Source of the DNA: Streptomyces flavochromogenes
Lineage (GTDB): Bacteria > Actinomycetota > Actinomycetes > Streptomycetales > Streptomycetaceae
Assembly: GCF_000717595.1 (NCBI RefSeq)
Contig: NZ_JNZO01000006.1
Location: forward strand, 248,001-312,000
Direction of reading: 5' to 3'
DNA length: 64,000 nt
Under the pieces are notes generated by a model that was not told the origin of the DNA, searched no databases, and saw nothing but the letters and a program-made list of their open reading frames with translations. Shown piece after piece: positions 7,697 to 16,167 of the stretch (its first letter is position 1; each line of letters opens with the position of its first letter). A program made the translations under genes and the position numbers.

Positions 7697-9505
7697 ATGA
7701 CCGGCGAACAGCGCCCCGGCACGACCTCCCGCATCACGGACGCCCTCCTCCGACCGGACCCGGCACCGGCCCCGTCCGAGATGGAGATGACGACGCGGCT
7801 GCGGCCGATCAGGCCGGGGGACACGCCGCCGACGCCGGGAGCCGGATCGGTGGCCGCGACGGCCCCGGCGGCCCTCCCGAGGCCGGCTGAGCGCGCTCCC
7901 CGCCCGGCGACCGGGTCGACGGCCTCGACGGCCGGGACCCCGCCCCGCCCCACGACCGCGCCGACTGCTCCGTCAAGCCCGCCCGGGCGTACGGCTCCAA
8001 GCCGCCCCGCATCTGCGACGTCCGGCCCGGCAGCCCCTCCCGCGGGCACGTCCCCGCGTCCGGGTTCGACCGCTCCGGCGTCCGGTCCGGCAGCCTCACC
8101 CCCGTCCGGGTCCCGTCCGGTGCCCCCTCCGGCGACTCCGCCGCGGGCGAACTCGGCGGCTTCGCAGCCGATGCCTCCGGCGACGGGTTCCGCGCCCCCG
8201 TCCGCCGCTGCGCCCCGCCCGACGACCGGCCCCGTGGGTTCGGCAGAGGCGACACCGCCCCGCCCGACGAGCGCCCCGGCGACACCCTCCCGCCCGGCGG
8301 TTCCTCCGGCTTCGCCGGTCTCCGCCGTGACCTCCGCCTCCGCCACGGGTTCGACGGCGGCCCCTCCGAGCCGGCCGATGCCCGGGCCCGTCGCTCCGGC
8401 GCCCGGCACCCCCTGGCAGACCGCGCCCGCCACCCCTCCGCGGCCGGGCACAGGCACCACCGCCCCCGGGTCGCAGCCCGCGCCGACGGCCCCCGCGCCC
8501 GCCCGGCCGACGCCCCGCCGGACGAACCCCGCGCCCGCCGCATCAGGCCCCGCTCCGGTCGCCACCGCGTACACGGGCGCCTCCGGCACCGCAGGTCCGC
8601 TCCCGCACGCCGTGCCCCACCACGCCCGGCCCCACGCCACCCCGTTCGGCCACCTCCAGGGCCACGGCACCCACCGGGCCGCCACCGCCGCGCTGCCGCC
8701 CGAGACCCCCGCCGAGACCACCACGCGGCTCCGGCCCGTGCGCGAGCGGCGGACGGGGCGGGCCATCGCCGTCGGCGTCTGCGCCGTGCTGGGGATCGGG
8801 CTCATCGGCGGGGCCCTCGCCGGCGTGTGGCTGGCCGCCGCCGAGCCCGGGGAGCCCGCCGAACCCGCCGGGTACACCCAGGCCAAGGACCTCTGGCACA
8901 ACGCCCCCGTCGACACCCTCTTCCCCCGCACCCTCGCGGGGCCCGCCGCGGGACCGGGCGGCGCCGCCCGTACCTGGACCCGGATCGTCGTCGCCCCCGA
9001 CGCCGCGTGCTCGCCGGCCGTCCTGGCCAAGGGCCTGCTCGCCACCCTCCAGCCGCTCGGCTGCGAGCGCGTCCTGCGCGCCACGTACACCGACGCCACC
9101 GCCAGCAGCGTGATCACCGTCGGTCTCGTCTTCACCCGTGCCGAGGCCGCCACGCAGCGAACCCTCGGCCAGGGCCTCACCACCCGCCTCGGCCAGGACG
9201 TCCCGCCGGCGCTCTCCGGCCCCGGCACCGTCGCAGCCCGCTTCGGCGCGCAGCAGCGGGCCGGGTGGTGGCTGAACGCCCCCACCGACCTGCCCGTCGT
9301 CGTCACCGCCGTCTCCGGCTTCGCCGACGGCCGTGCCGTCGACGCCCCGCAGCCCGCCGACCGCGCCATGACCGCGGGCCGTACCGACGCCACCGCGCAG
9401 TCCGGCCTCGGCCACGAGGCCAAGAACATCACCCTCCGCTTCGAGCAGCTGCTGCGCACGGCCGTCGCCCCGCCGGAGAAGGACAAGCGGAAGGACGCCC
9501 GGTGA
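7697..9505 (+). CDS. Proline/alanine-rich single-pass membrane protein of unknown function
   Basis: A 602-residue protein not assigned to a named family. Residues 1-350 are low-complexity Pro/Ala/Ser/Thr and probably disordered; one transmembrane helix (about 354-380, IAVGVCAVLGIGLIGGALAG) follows, then a compact C-terminal domain of about 220 residues outside the cell. A TTRLRP-I/V-R motif appears near the N-terminus and again just before the helix. ATG 7697 sits behind a purine-rich GGGGGGACGGGG leader; the longer in-frame reading would run into the divergent gene. Its stop overlaps the start of the mycosin-like protease by GTGA, so the two are translationally coupled and likely form a substrate or anchor/protease pair. 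Confidence 0.75.
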   Translation: MTGEQRPGTTSRITDALLRPDPAPAPSEMEMTTRLRPIRPGDTPPTPGAGSVAATAPAALPRPAERAPRPATGSTASTAGTPPRPTTAPTAPSSPPGRTAPSRPASATSGPAAPPAGTSPRPGSTAPASGPAASPPSGSRPVPPPATPPRANSAASQPMPPATGSAPPSAAAPRPTTGPVGSAEATPPRPTSAPATPSRPAVPPASPVSAVTSASATGSTAAPPSRPMPGPVAPAPGTPWQTAPATPPRPGTGTTAPGSQPAPTAPAPARPTPRRTNPAPAASGPAPVATAYTGASGTAGPLPHAVPHHARPHATPFGHLQGHGTHRAATAALPPETPAETTTRLRPVRERRTGRAIAVGVCAVLGIGLIGGALAGVWLAAAEPGEPAEPAGYTQAKDLWHNAPVDTLFPRTLAGPAAGPGGAARTWTRIVVAPDAACSPAVLAKGLLATLQPLGCERVLRATYTDATASSVITVGLVFTRAEAATQRTLGQGLTTRLGQDVPPALSGPGTVAARFGAQQRAGWWLNAPTDLPVVVTAVSGFADGRAVDAPQPADRAMTAGRTDATAQSGLGHEAKNITLRFEQLLRTAVAPPEKDKRKDAR

Positions 9506-10665
9506 CCCGCCTCCGTACCCCCGCGGCCGTCCTCCTCGCCACCGCCTTCGCCGTCCTCCCCGCCACCACCACACCCGCGTACGCCGACACCATCAGGGCC
9601 CGGCAGTGGGGCCTCCAGGCCCTCCACACGACGGAGGCCTGGCGGACCACCAAGGGCGAGGGCATCACCGTCGCCGTCCTCGACACCGGCGTCGACGCCC
9701 AGCATCCCGACCTCGAGGGTTCGGTCCTCACCGGCCGCGACCTCGTCGGCTTCGGCGCCTCCCGGGGCGACCGCGCCTGGGCCCGGCACGGCACGGCCAT
9801 GGCCGGGATCATCGCCGGGCACGGCCACGGCCCCGACGGCGGCGACGGCGTCCTCGGCATCGCCCCCGACGCCAGGATCCTGCCCGTCCGGGTCATCCTC
9901 GAAGGCACCGACAAGTCCCGCGACAAGGCCCGCAAGACCCGGGGAACCGCGCTGGCCGAAGGCATCCGGTGGGCCGCCGACCACGGCGCCGACGTCATCA
10001 ACATGTCCCTGGGCGACGACTCCAAGTCCGCCCACCCGGACGCCGGGGAGGACGCCGCCGTCCAGTACGCGCTCGCGAAGGGCGTCTCCGTCGTCGCCTC
10101 CGCCGGCAACGGCGGCGAGAAGGGCGACCACATCTCGTACCCCGCCGCCTACCCCGGCGTCATCGCCGTCACCGCGGTCGACCGCTACGGCACCCACGCC
10201 TCCTTCTCCACCCGCCGCTGGTACGCCACCGTCAGCGCCCCCGGTGTCGACATCGCCATCGCCGACCCCGACCGCCGCTACTACGAGGGCTGGGGAACGA
10301 GCGCCGCCGCCGCGTTCGCCTCCGGAGCCGTCGCCCTCGTCCGCTCCGCGCACCCCGACCTCACCCCGGCCCAGGTCAAGCGGCTCCTCATCGACACCGC
10401 CCGCAGCCGCCCCCAGGGCGGCCGCAGCGACGCCAAGGGGTACGGAACGGTCGACCCGGCCGCCGCGATCGAGGCCGGCGCGAAGCTCAAGGGCGGTGAC
10501 CCCAAGGCCACGGCCACCGGCTACCAGGGCCGCTACTTCGGCCCCGGACCGCTCCCCGCCCCCGAGGAGAGCAGCCCCATCGGCCTGCTCGCCCCGCTCA
10601 CCGGCGGCCTCGGCGCCCTGCTCCTCCTCACCGCCGTCATCCTCCGCCGCGCCCACCGCTCGTAG
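9502..10665 (+). CDS. Mycosin-like S8 subtilisin protease, membrane anchored
   Basis: A 387-residue secreted serine protease. Signal peptide 1-28 (ends AYA), catalytic Asp61 (VLDTGVD), His96 (RHGTAMAG) and Ser267 (WGTSAAAA), and a C-terminal transmembrane anchor (GLLAPLTGGLGALLLLTAVIL) followed by a short Arg/His tail. This is the architecture of mycosins, the membrane proteases of type VII secretion. No EccB/C/D/E or WXG100 gene is visible here, so it probably acts on its coupled partner or another envelope protein. The serine motif reads GTSAAAA instead of the common GTSMAAP, but the nucleophile is present. The GTG start overlaps the upstream stop. Confidence 0.9.
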   Translation: MTRLRTPAAVLLATAFAVLPATTTPAYADTIRARQWGLQALHTTEAWRTTKGEGITVAVLDTGVDAQHPDLEGSVLTGRDLVGFGASRGDRAWARHGTAMAGIIAGHGHGPDGGDGVLGIAPDARILPVRVILEGTDKSRDKARKTRGTALAEGIRWAADHGADVINMSLGDDSKSAHPDAGEDAAVQYALAKGVSVVASAGNGGEKGDHISYPAAYPGVIAVTAVDRYGTHASFSTRRWYATVSAPGVDIAIADPDRRYYEGWGTSAAAAFASGAVALVRSAHPDLTPAQVKRLLIDTARSRPQGGRSDAKGYGTVDPAAAIEAGAKLKGGDPKATATGYQGRYFGPGPLPAPEESSPIGLLAPLTGGLGALLLLTAVILRRAHRS

Positions 10666-10717
10666 GGGGTGTCGTGCCGATCGGGCCGGGCTCGCCCTGA
10701 TCGACGAGACACCCCCT
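10664..10717 (+). terminator. Terminator after the mycosin gene
   Basis: AGGGGGTGTC (10664-10673) pairs perfectly with GACACCCCCT (10708-10717). A second inner stem (GATCGGGC against GCCC-T-GATC) makes one long hairpin. It starts inside the stop codon. Confidence 0.7.
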
Positions 10718-10753
10718 GGGAGCCCGGCGGACCGGTCGCCCCCGCCCGGCGGT

Positions 10754-10765
10754 TAGGCTCGGTGC
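10754..10765 (+). promoter_or_regulatory. Leaderless-type promoter of the SseB-domain gene
   Basis: A TAGGCT hexamer (10754-10759) ends 6 nt before the GTG start at 10766, and no Shine-Dalgarno sequence lies between them. Transcription probably begins at or next to the start codon. Confidence 0.55.
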
Positions 10766-11497
10766 GTGGCGCTCAAGAACATTCCGGACCCCGGTTTCTC
10801 CGACGACGACGGCACGGCCGACCCGCGGCTCGCCGCGGCCCTCGCGGCCTGGGCGGAGGACAGAACCGCCCACGGCCCCGTCCTCGACGCGCTGAGGGAG
10901 GCCCGGCTGCTCGTCCCCGTCGTCGCCGTCCTCGGCGAGGTCGAGACCGACGAGAACGGCCTGCGGCGCGAGAAGACCAGCGACATGGCGGTCCCCACGC
11001 TGACGGCCGGCGACCGGCGTGCCCTGCCCGCGTTCACCTCGATCGCCTCGCTCGCCCTGTGGGACCCGGAGGCCCGGCCCGTCGCCGTCCCGCTCCACCA
11101 GGCGCTCCAGGCCGCCGCGCACGAGAAGGCCGACACGGTCGTCCTCGACCTCGCGGGCCCGGTGCCGTACCAGCTGACCGGCCCGGCCCTGCTCGCCCTC
11201 GCCGAGGGCCGCACCAGCGCCGACCCGCTCGACGACCCCGCCGTACGGGAAGCGGTACGGGCCGCCGTCGCCGCCGAGCCCGCGGTGCTCCGCGCCCACC
11301 TGGGACCCGGCGCCGCCGACGGCACCCTCGCCCTGGTCCTCGCCGAGGGCGGCTCCCCGGCGGAGGCCGCCCAGCGCGTGGCCCGCGCCCTGGCCGCCGA
11401 CGAAACACTGAGGGCCCGCCTGGTGCGGGGCCTCGACCTGGCACTCCTGCCGGCCTCGGCCACGCCTCCGGGCGAGCCCTTCTACGTCAAGCGGTAA
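10766..11497 (+). CDS. SseB-domain protein
   Basis: A 243-residue cytosolic protein with one SseB N-terminal-type domain (about residues 30-130: LLVPVVAVLGEVETDENG, followed by LPAFTSIASLALWDP), the fold also found in the Salmonella enhancer of serine sensitivity. The C-terminal part is Ala-rich and helical. No catalytic motif is evident. It is transcribed alone towards the DUF1844 gene, with only 10 bp between the two stops. The function is unknown; SseB-like proteins in actinobacteria are widespread and uncharacterised. Confidence 0.75.
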   Translation: MALKNIPDPGFSDDDGTADPRLAAALAAWAEDRTAHGPVLDALREARLLVPVVAVLGEVETDENGLRREKTSDMAVPTLTAGDRRALPAFTSIASLALWDPEARPVAVPLHQALQAAAHEKADTVVLDLAGPVPYQLTGPALLALAEGRTSADPLDDPAVREAVRAAVAAEPAVLRAHLGPGAADGTLALVLAEGGSPAEAAQRVARALAADETLRARLVRGLDLALLPASATPPGEPFYVKR

Positions 11498-11507
11498 GCG
11501 ACGAGGG

Positions 11508-11894
11508 CTAGCCGTACACCGGCCCGGTGTACTTCTCGCCCGGGCCCTGGCCCGGCTCGTCCGGGATCAGGGACGCCTCGCGGAAGGCGAGCTGGAGGGA
11601 CTTCAGACCGTCCCGCAGGGGAGCCGCGTGGAAGGACGAGACCTCCGTCGCGCCGGCGTCGAGCAGGCCCGCGAGCGCGTGCACCAGCTTGCGGGCCTCG
11701 TCGAGGTCCTTGTACTTGTCGCCCTCCTCGGTGAGCCCGAGCTTCACCGCGGCGGCGCTCATCAGGTTGACGGCGACGGTCACGATCACCTCGACCGCGG
11801 GGACCTCCGCGATGTCGCGGGTCATGGCGTCGAAGTCGGGGGAATCGGCGGTGTCGGGGGAGTCCGGGGACTCGTTCTGGGGCGTCTCGCTCAT
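11508..11894 (-). CDS. DUF1844 protein
   Basis: A small acidic protein of 128 residues. The first 25 residues are Ser/Asp/Pro-rich and probably disordered; the rest is the helical DUF1844 domain (VEVIVTVAVNLMSAAAVKLGL ... LDEARKLVHALAGLLDA). It is divergent from infC, a placement conserved in streptomycetes as I recall. The start ATG 11894 follows a TATCGT -10-like hexamer (complement of 11902-11907) by 7 nt and lacks a ribosome binding site, so it is probably leaderless. Function unknown. Confidence 0.85.
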   Translation of the reverse strand: MSETPQNESPDSPDTADSPDFDAMTRDIAEVPAVEVIVTVAVNLMSAAAVKLGLTEEGDKYKDLDEARKLVHALAGLLDAGATEVSSFHAAPLRDGLKSLQLAFREASLIPDEPGQGPGEKYTGPVYG

Positions 11895-11918
11895 GCCTCA
11901 TACGATATGCCGGTCCTC

Positions 11919-11950
11919 GGTTAGCGGAGACCGCCGGGTCCTGCTAACCT
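11919..11950. promoter_or_regulatory. Divergent promoter region with a 7-bp dyad between DUF1844 and infC
   Basis: GGTTAGC (11919-11925) and GCTAACC (11943-11949) form an inverted repeat 24 bp apart start to start. The right arm overlaps a TAACCT -10 candidate (11945-11950) that would start a transcript near 11957 towards infC. Confidence 0.45.
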
Positions 11951-11956
11951 TGTGTA

Positions 11957-12250
11957 ACGACCGGCCGGACACGTGTGTGCCCGGCCCACAAGTGGAGGCT
12001 CCCGTACTCCCACCTGACCACCCTCGCGGGTGGCGGGTCACCGGTCAGGTGGCGCCCATCGTTCCGTACGGACGATGGAGCCGCCCGATGTGCGCCCCGC
12101 GGTTGAACGCGGCGGTGCTCCGGTATTTCTGTGGAGCCCCGCCTGTGTCCCGTCCGGGGCATTTTTCATGTACCGGCTCGGTTGGTCTCACAGAAACAGA
12201 CATGCGCGTCCGTCCGCCAGGCGGTCGCGTGGTGCTACCGAGGAGGATCC
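11957..12250 (+). promoter_or_regulatory. Structured 5' leader of the infC-rpmI-rplT operon
   Basis: A roughly 290-nt leader with a chain of perfect hairpins: CCACCTGACC/GGTCAGGTGG (12010-12019, 12043-12052) enclosing ACCC/GGGT, then CCATCG/CGATGG (12056-12061, 12073-12078) around a CCGTACGG palindrome, then a terminator-like stem with a T run. It ends with AGGAGG at 12241-12246. This resembles the leaders of infC-rpmI-rplT operons in other phyla that are controlled by L20 or by IF3 itself, but no sequence match to the Bacillus L20 leader is claimed. Confidence 0.6.
12136..12166 (+). terminator. Attenuator-type terminator in the infC leader
   Basis: GCCCCG (12136-12141) pairs with CGGGGC (12155-12160), with a 13-nt loop, and is followed immediately by ATTTTT. 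A U-run behind a GC stem is unusual in this window and is the best intrinsic-terminator candidate in it. Confidence 0.55.
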
Positions 12251-12931
12251 ATCAGCGCCGAGCCCCGCATCAACGACAGGATTCGCGTTCCCGAGGTGCG
12301 ACTTGTCGGACCCAGCGGCGAGCAGGTCGGGATTGTTCCGCTTGCCAAGGCCCTGGAGCTCGCACAGGAGTACGACCTCGACCTGGTCGAGGTCGCGGCG
12401 AACGCCCGTCCGCCCGTGTGCAAGCTCATGGACTACGGGAAGTTCAAGTACGAGTCGGCCATGAAGGCCCGTGAGGCGCGCAAGAACCAGGCGCACACGG
12501 TCATCAAGGAGATGAAGCTCCGGCCGAAGATCGACCCGCACGACTACGACACCAAGAAGGGTCACGTCGTCCGGTTCCTCAAGCAGGGTGACAAGGTCAA
12601 GATCACGATCATGTTCCGTGGTCGTGAGCAGTCCCGTCCCGAGCTTGGTTTCCGGCTGCTGCAGCGGCTGGCGTCGGACGTCGAGGAGCTTGGCTTCATC
12701 GAGTCCAACCCGAAGCAGGACGGCCGGAACATGATCATGGTTCTCGGCCCGCACAAGAAGAAGACCGAGGCCATGGCCGAGGCGCGTGAGGCCCAGGCCG
12801 CACGCAAGGCCGAGCGCCAGGGCGTCACCTCCGAGGAGACGTCCGAGGCTCCGGCCGCCGAGACCGAGGCTGCTGAGGCTCCGGTCGTCGAGGCCGAGGC
12901 GGAAGCCCCGGCCGAGAACCCCGAGGCGTGA
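12251..12931 (+). CDS. infC: Translation initiation factor IF-3, with an ATC start codon
   Basis: A 226-residue IF3 with the canonical N-domain beginning [20 protein letters not shown], the linker and the C-domain ([22 protein letters not shown]), plus an Ala/Glu/Pro-rich tail typical of actinobacteria (about residues 180-226). IF3 binds the 30S subunit and checks start codon selection. No ATG, GTG or TTG lies in frame between TTG 12182 and the conserved N-terminus; ATC 12251 sits 4 nt after AGGAGG. A rare AUH start is the classic basis of IF3 autoregulation in E. coli (AUU). First gene of the infC-rpmI-rplT operon. Confidence 0.88.
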   Translation: MSAEPRINDRIRVPEVRLVGPSGEQVGIVPLAKALELAQEYDLDLVEVAANARPPVCKLMDYGKFKYESAMKAREARKNQAHTVIKEMKLRPKIDPHDYDTKKGHVVRFLKQGDKVKITIMFRGREQSRPELGFRLLQRLASDVEELGFIESNPKQDGRNMIMVLGPHKKKTEAMAEAREAQAARKAERQGVTSEETSEAPAAETEAAEAPVVEAEAEAPAENPEA

Positions 12932-12935
12932 CCCG

Positions 12936-12960
12936 CGGGGCTGCCAACCAGGCAGCCCCG
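12936..12960 (+). terminator. Hairpin between infC and rpmI
   Basis: CGGGGCTGCC (12936-12945) and GGCAGCCCCG (12951-12960) pair perfectly over a 5-nt AACCA loop. It may partially terminate, stabilise 3' ends, or separate IF3 from ribosomal protein output. Confidence 0.6.
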
Positions 12961-13055
12961 GGCCCCGCCCGGAACCACCAAACGAAGAATTGACGCTCCC
13001 GGATCTCCGGTGCCCGCACCGGTGGGGAGCGCCACTGACGAGGAGATACGGCGCG

Positions 13056-13250
13056 ATGCCGAAGAACAAGACGCACTCCGGTGCCAAGAAGCGCTTCAAG
13101 GTCACCGGCACCGGCAAGATCCTGCGCGAGCGCGCCGGCAAGCGCCACCTGCTCGAGCACAAGTCGTCCAAGCTGACGCGTCGCCTCACCGGCAACGCCG
13201 AGATGGCCCCGGGTGACGCCGCCAAGATCAAGAAGATGCTGGGCATCTGA
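13056..13250 (+). CDS. rpmI: Large ribosomal subunit protein bL35
   Basis: A 64-residue basic protein, full length for the family, beginning [21 protein letters not shown] and ending KKMLGI. It binds 23S rRNA in the 50S subunit. The ATG at 13056 follows an AGGAGATACGGCGCG leader. It lies 124 bp after infC and 107 bp before rplT, the universal operon order. Confidence 0.97.
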   Translation: MPKNKTHSGAKKRFKVTGTGKILRERAGKRHLLEHKSSKLTRRLTGNAEMAPGDAAKIKKMLGI

Positions 13251-13357
13251 GTTTGATCTCCCGCTCTCGGCGACGAGAGCTTCCGGCCAAGACCGGGAAC
13301 CATCCGTTTTTCGGGTCGTGTGAGGACCACCACGACCCCGCTACAAGGAGTTAACAA

Positions 13358-13744
13358 GTGGCACGCGTCAAGCGGGCAGTCAACGCCCACAAGAAGCGCC
13401 GGGCGATCCTCGAGGCGGCCTCCGGCTACCGCGGTCAGCGCTCGCGCCTGTACCGCAAGGCCAAGGAGCAGGTCACCCACTCGCTGGTCTACAACTACAA
13501 CGACCGCAAGAAGCGCAAGGGCGACTTCCGTCAGCTGTGGATCCAGCGCATCAACGCGGCTGCCCGTCTGAACGGCATGACGTACAACCGCCTCATCCAG
13601 GGTCTGAAGGCCGCCAACATCGAGGTGGACCGCAAGATCCTCGCCGAGCTGGCCGTCAACGACGCCAACGCGTTCGCCGCGCTGGTCGAGGTCGCGCAGA
13701 AGGCTCTGCCGGCCGACGTCAACGCCCCGAAGGCCGCCGCCTGA
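13358..13744 (+). CDS. rplT: Large ribosomal subunit protein bL20
   Basis: A 128-residue basic protein with the usual L20 layout: long N-terminal basic helix ([32 protein letters not shown]) and a globular C-terminal part ([28 protein letters not shown]). L20 is needed for early 50S assembly and represses its own operon in several bacteria, making it a candidate ligand for the infC leader. GTG start at 13358 with AAGGAG at 13345-13350. The upstream gap contains a weak stem (TTCCGG/CCGGGAA) and a TTTTT run near 13307. Confidence 0.97.
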   Translation: MARVKRAVNAHKKRRAILEAASGYRGQRSRLYRKAKEQVTHSLVYNYNDRKKRKGDFRQLWIQRINAAARLNGMTYNRLIQGLKAANIEVDRKILAELAVNDANAFAALVEVAQKALPADVNAPKAAA

Positions 13745-13767
13745 TCTTCCAGGCCGCAGTACCTCTG

Positions 13768-13805
13768 CCCGGACCCGCAGGCGCGCACGCGTCTGCGGGT
13801 CCGGG
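13768..13805 (+). terminator. Terminator after rplT
   Basis: A perfect 13-bp stem (CCCGGACCCGCAG, 13768-13780, with CTGCGGGTCCGGG, 13793-13805) and a 12-nt loop end the infC operon. The remaining 13806-13978 is GC-rich with no further element recognised. Confidence 0.8.
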
Positions 13806-13978
13806 TGCGTCTGCCCCCTGAAGGGTGTTCGGTGGAGGGGGCCGCCCAGGCCCGCAGCGCCACCGACCCCGGGCCCCGAGACCGGACCCCGAAGGTCACG
13901 ACCGGTCACCGGAGCCCCGGACCCCGAAGCCCCGGATCCCGAAGCCACCCGGCACCGAAGAGAGAACCGCCGCACCTC

Positions 13979-14818
13979 ATGGTCACCCCCGAGCTGATCT
14001 CCCCGCGTTCCCCGCGCGTCGTCGCCGCCCGGCGGCTCGCCAAGCGCAACTTCCGGGGCAAGGACCGCCTCTTCATCGCCGAGGGCCCGCAGGCCGTCCG
14101 TGAGGCGGTCGAGCACCGCGGCTCCACCGGAGAGCCCACGCTCGTCGAGCTCTTCACCACCGTCGAGGCCGCCGAGCGCTACAGCGCCATCATCGAGGCC
14201 GCTCTCGCCGCCGGGGCACGCGTCCACCACGCCTCCGACGCCGTCCTCGCCGAGGTCTCCCAGACCGTCACCCCGCAGGGGCTCGTCGGTGTCTGCCGGT
14301 TCCTCGACTCGCCGTTCGAGGAGATTGTCGCGGCCCGCCCCAAGCTGGTCGCCGTCCTCGCCCACGTACGTGATCCCGGCAACGCCGGCACGGTACTGCG
14401 CTGCGCCGACGCCGCCGGCGCCGACGCGGTCGTCCTCACCGACGCCTCCGTCGACCTGTACAACCCCAAGTCCGTCCGGGCCTCGGTCGGTTCGCTCTTC
14501 CACCTGCCGGTCGCCGTCGGTGTCCCCGTCGAGCAGGCCGTCGCCGGGCTGAAGAGCGCGGGCGTACGGATCCTCGCCGCGGACGGGGCCGGTCAGGACG
14601 ACCTCGACGCCGAGCTGGACGCCGGCACCATGGGCGGGCCCACCGCCTGGATCTTCGGCAACGAGGCCTGGGGGCTGCCCGAGGAGACCCGGGCCCTCGC
14701 CGACGCCGTCGTCCGCGTCCCGATCCACGGCAAGGCCGAGAGCCTCAACCTCGCGACGGCCGCCGCGGTCTGCCTGTACGCCTCCGCCCGCGCGCAGCGG
14801 CCCCGAACCTCCGCCTGA
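13979..14818 (+). CDS. TrmH/SpoU-family RNA 2'-O-methyltransferase
   Basis: A 279-residue SPOUT methyltransferase. The N-terminal substrate-binding domain (residues 10-100, RNFRGKDRLFIAEGPQAVREA) precedes the knotted SAM-binding domain with the three SpoU motifs: the Asn/Arg motif in HVRDPGNAGTVLRCADAAGADAVVL, the FGNEAWGLPEE loop, and VPIHGKAESLNLATAAAVCLY. It methylates a ribose in rRNA or tRNA; homologues include TsnR/thiostrepton-resistance enzymes and RlmB, so the exact site is open. ATG 13979 begins the conserved region. A second family member lies at the right end of the window. Confidence 0.88.
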   Translation: MVTPELISPRSPRVVAARRLAKRNFRGKDRLFIAEGPQAVREAVEHRGSTGEPTLVELFTTVEAAERYSAIIEAALAAGARVHHASDAVLAEVSQTVTPQGLVGVCRFLDSPFEEIVAARPKLVAVLAHVRDPGNAGTVLRCADAAGADAVVLTDASVDLYNPKSVRASVGSLFHLPVAVGVPVEQAVAGLKSAGVRILAADGAGQDDLDAELDAGTMGGPTAWIFGNEAWGLPEETRALADAVVRVPIHGKAESLNLATAAAVCLYASARAQRPRTSA

Positions 14819-14899
14819 GGGGTCCATTCCGCCCTCCCCGCCCAGTAGAGTGACGCACTCGGGGGCCCACTGCGCTACACGGAGGGGTGGGGAACGGGG

Positions 14900-16069
14900 A
14901 TGACGGTCGGCACGGACAGTCCCGCACAGGCACGGAGCGCCGAGCCGCACGCCCAGGAGCCGCCGGGCGAGGAGCCCGCGCCGGACGCCCGGGACCAGGC
15001 CGGCCCCGCCGGGTTCGCCGGTGTGCTTCCCGACGACCTGCCCGACGGACTCGTCGTCGCCGACGAGACCGGCCGGGTCGTCACCTTCAACACCGCCGCC
15101 AGCCGCATCACCGCCGTCCCCGGCGACAAGGCCCTCGGCCTCCCCCTCGACCAGGCGCTGCCGCTCGAAGACCTCAAGGGACGCCGCTGGTGGGCCCTGA
15201 CCGACCCGTACGGCGGCCTCGCCACCCGCCGCGGCCAGCCCGAGCGCAATCTGCTGCTCCCCGGAGGCCGAGAGGTCCTCGTCTCCGCCCGGTACATCCG
15301 CGAGCACCCCACCGGACCGGTCCGCCGGGTCGTGATCTGTCTGCGCGGCACCGAGGCGCGCCGCCGCACCGAGCGCAGCCACGCCGAGCTCATCGCCACG
15401 GTCGCCCACGAACTGCGCTCCCCGCTGACCTCCGTCAAGGGCTTCACCGCCACCCTCCTCACCAAGTGGGAGCGGTTCAACGACGATCAGAAGCGGCTCA
15501 TGCTGGAGACCGTCGACGCCGACGCGGGCCGCATCAAGCGGCTCATCGCCGAACTCCTCGACATCTCCCGGATCGATTCCGGCCGGCTCGAAGTGCGGCG
15601 CCAGCCCGTGGACATCGCCGCCGCCATCGGCCGGCACGTCCACGTGCACACCACCGGCGGCCAGTCGCCGGACCGGTTCTTCGTCCGGATCATGCCCGGA
15701 CTGCCCGCGCTCTGGGCCGACCCCGACAAGATCGACCAGATCCTCGGGAACCTCCTCGAAAATGCGGTGCGCCACGGCGAGGGAACGGTCACCATCGAGG
15801 TGGCACCCGCCAGGAAGTGCGCCGACGGAGAAGAGGGGACGGAGGTCACCGTGAGCGACGAGGGCCCCGGCATCCCCGAGGAGTCGATGAGCCGCGTCTT
15901 CACCCGCTTCTGGCGGGGCAGCAAGCGCGGCGGCACCGGGCTCGGCCTCTACATCGTCAAGGGCGTCGTCGAGGCCCACGGCGGAACCATCACCGTCGGC
16001 AGGGCCCCCCGGGGCGGGGCCGAGTTCCGATTTATGCTGCCCGTCGGCACCCCGGCCCATCTCGCCTGA
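14900..16069 (+). CDS. Orphan cytosolic PAS-domain sensor histidine kinase
   Basis: A 389-residue kinase with a disordered N-terminus (1-40), a PAS domain (about 42-130, GLVVADETGRVVTFN), a HisKA dimerisation domain with phospho-acceptor His170 in VAHELRSPL, and a HATPase domain (about 270-380) with N, G1 and G2 boxes (NLLENAVRHG, VSDEGPGIP, GGTGLGLYIVK). There is no membrane segment and no adjacent response regulator. It sits between an rRNA methyltransferase and pheST. A TAGAGT -10 candidate lies at 14846-14851. The signal is unknown. Confidence 0.9.
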   Translation: MTVGTDSPAQARSAEPHAQEPPGEEPAPDARDQAGPAGFAGVLPDDLPDGLVVADETGRVVTFNTAASRITAVPGDKALGLPLDQALPLEDLKGRRWWALTDPYGGLATRRGQPERNLLLPGGREVLVSARYIREHPTGPVRRVVICLRGTEARRRTERSHAELIATVAHELRSPLTSVKGFTATLLTKWERFNDDQKRLMLETVDADAGRIKRLIAELLDISRIDSGRLEVRRQPVDIAAAIGRHVHVHTTGGQSPDRFFVRIMPGLPALWADPDKIDQILGNLLENAVRHGEGTVTIEVAPARKCADGEEGTEVTVSDEGPGIPEESMSRVFTRFWRGSKRGGTGLGLYIVKGVVEAHGGTITVGRAPRGGAEFRFMLPVGTPAHLA

Positions 16070-16167
16070 CGAGATCCAGCACGAAGTCCGACCGGATCGG
16101 ACAGGATCGGACGAGATCGAAAGCCGCCCGGGCCGCCCACGGGCTCATTCGCATCCCCCCACCCCGT

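Noticed and set aside
6385..10656. 1423-codon reading of the PLP enzyme extended upstream
   Set aside because: The extension is antisense to the membrane protein and mycosin genes; only the part from ATG 7587 has family features.
9502..10665. Type VII secretion locus
   Set aside because: Only a mycosin-like protease is present; no EccB, EccC, EccD, EccE or WXG100 genes are found in the window.
12188..16060. 1290-codon open frame opposite infC to the kinase
   Set aside because: Antisense to ribosomal protein genes and others; no family match.
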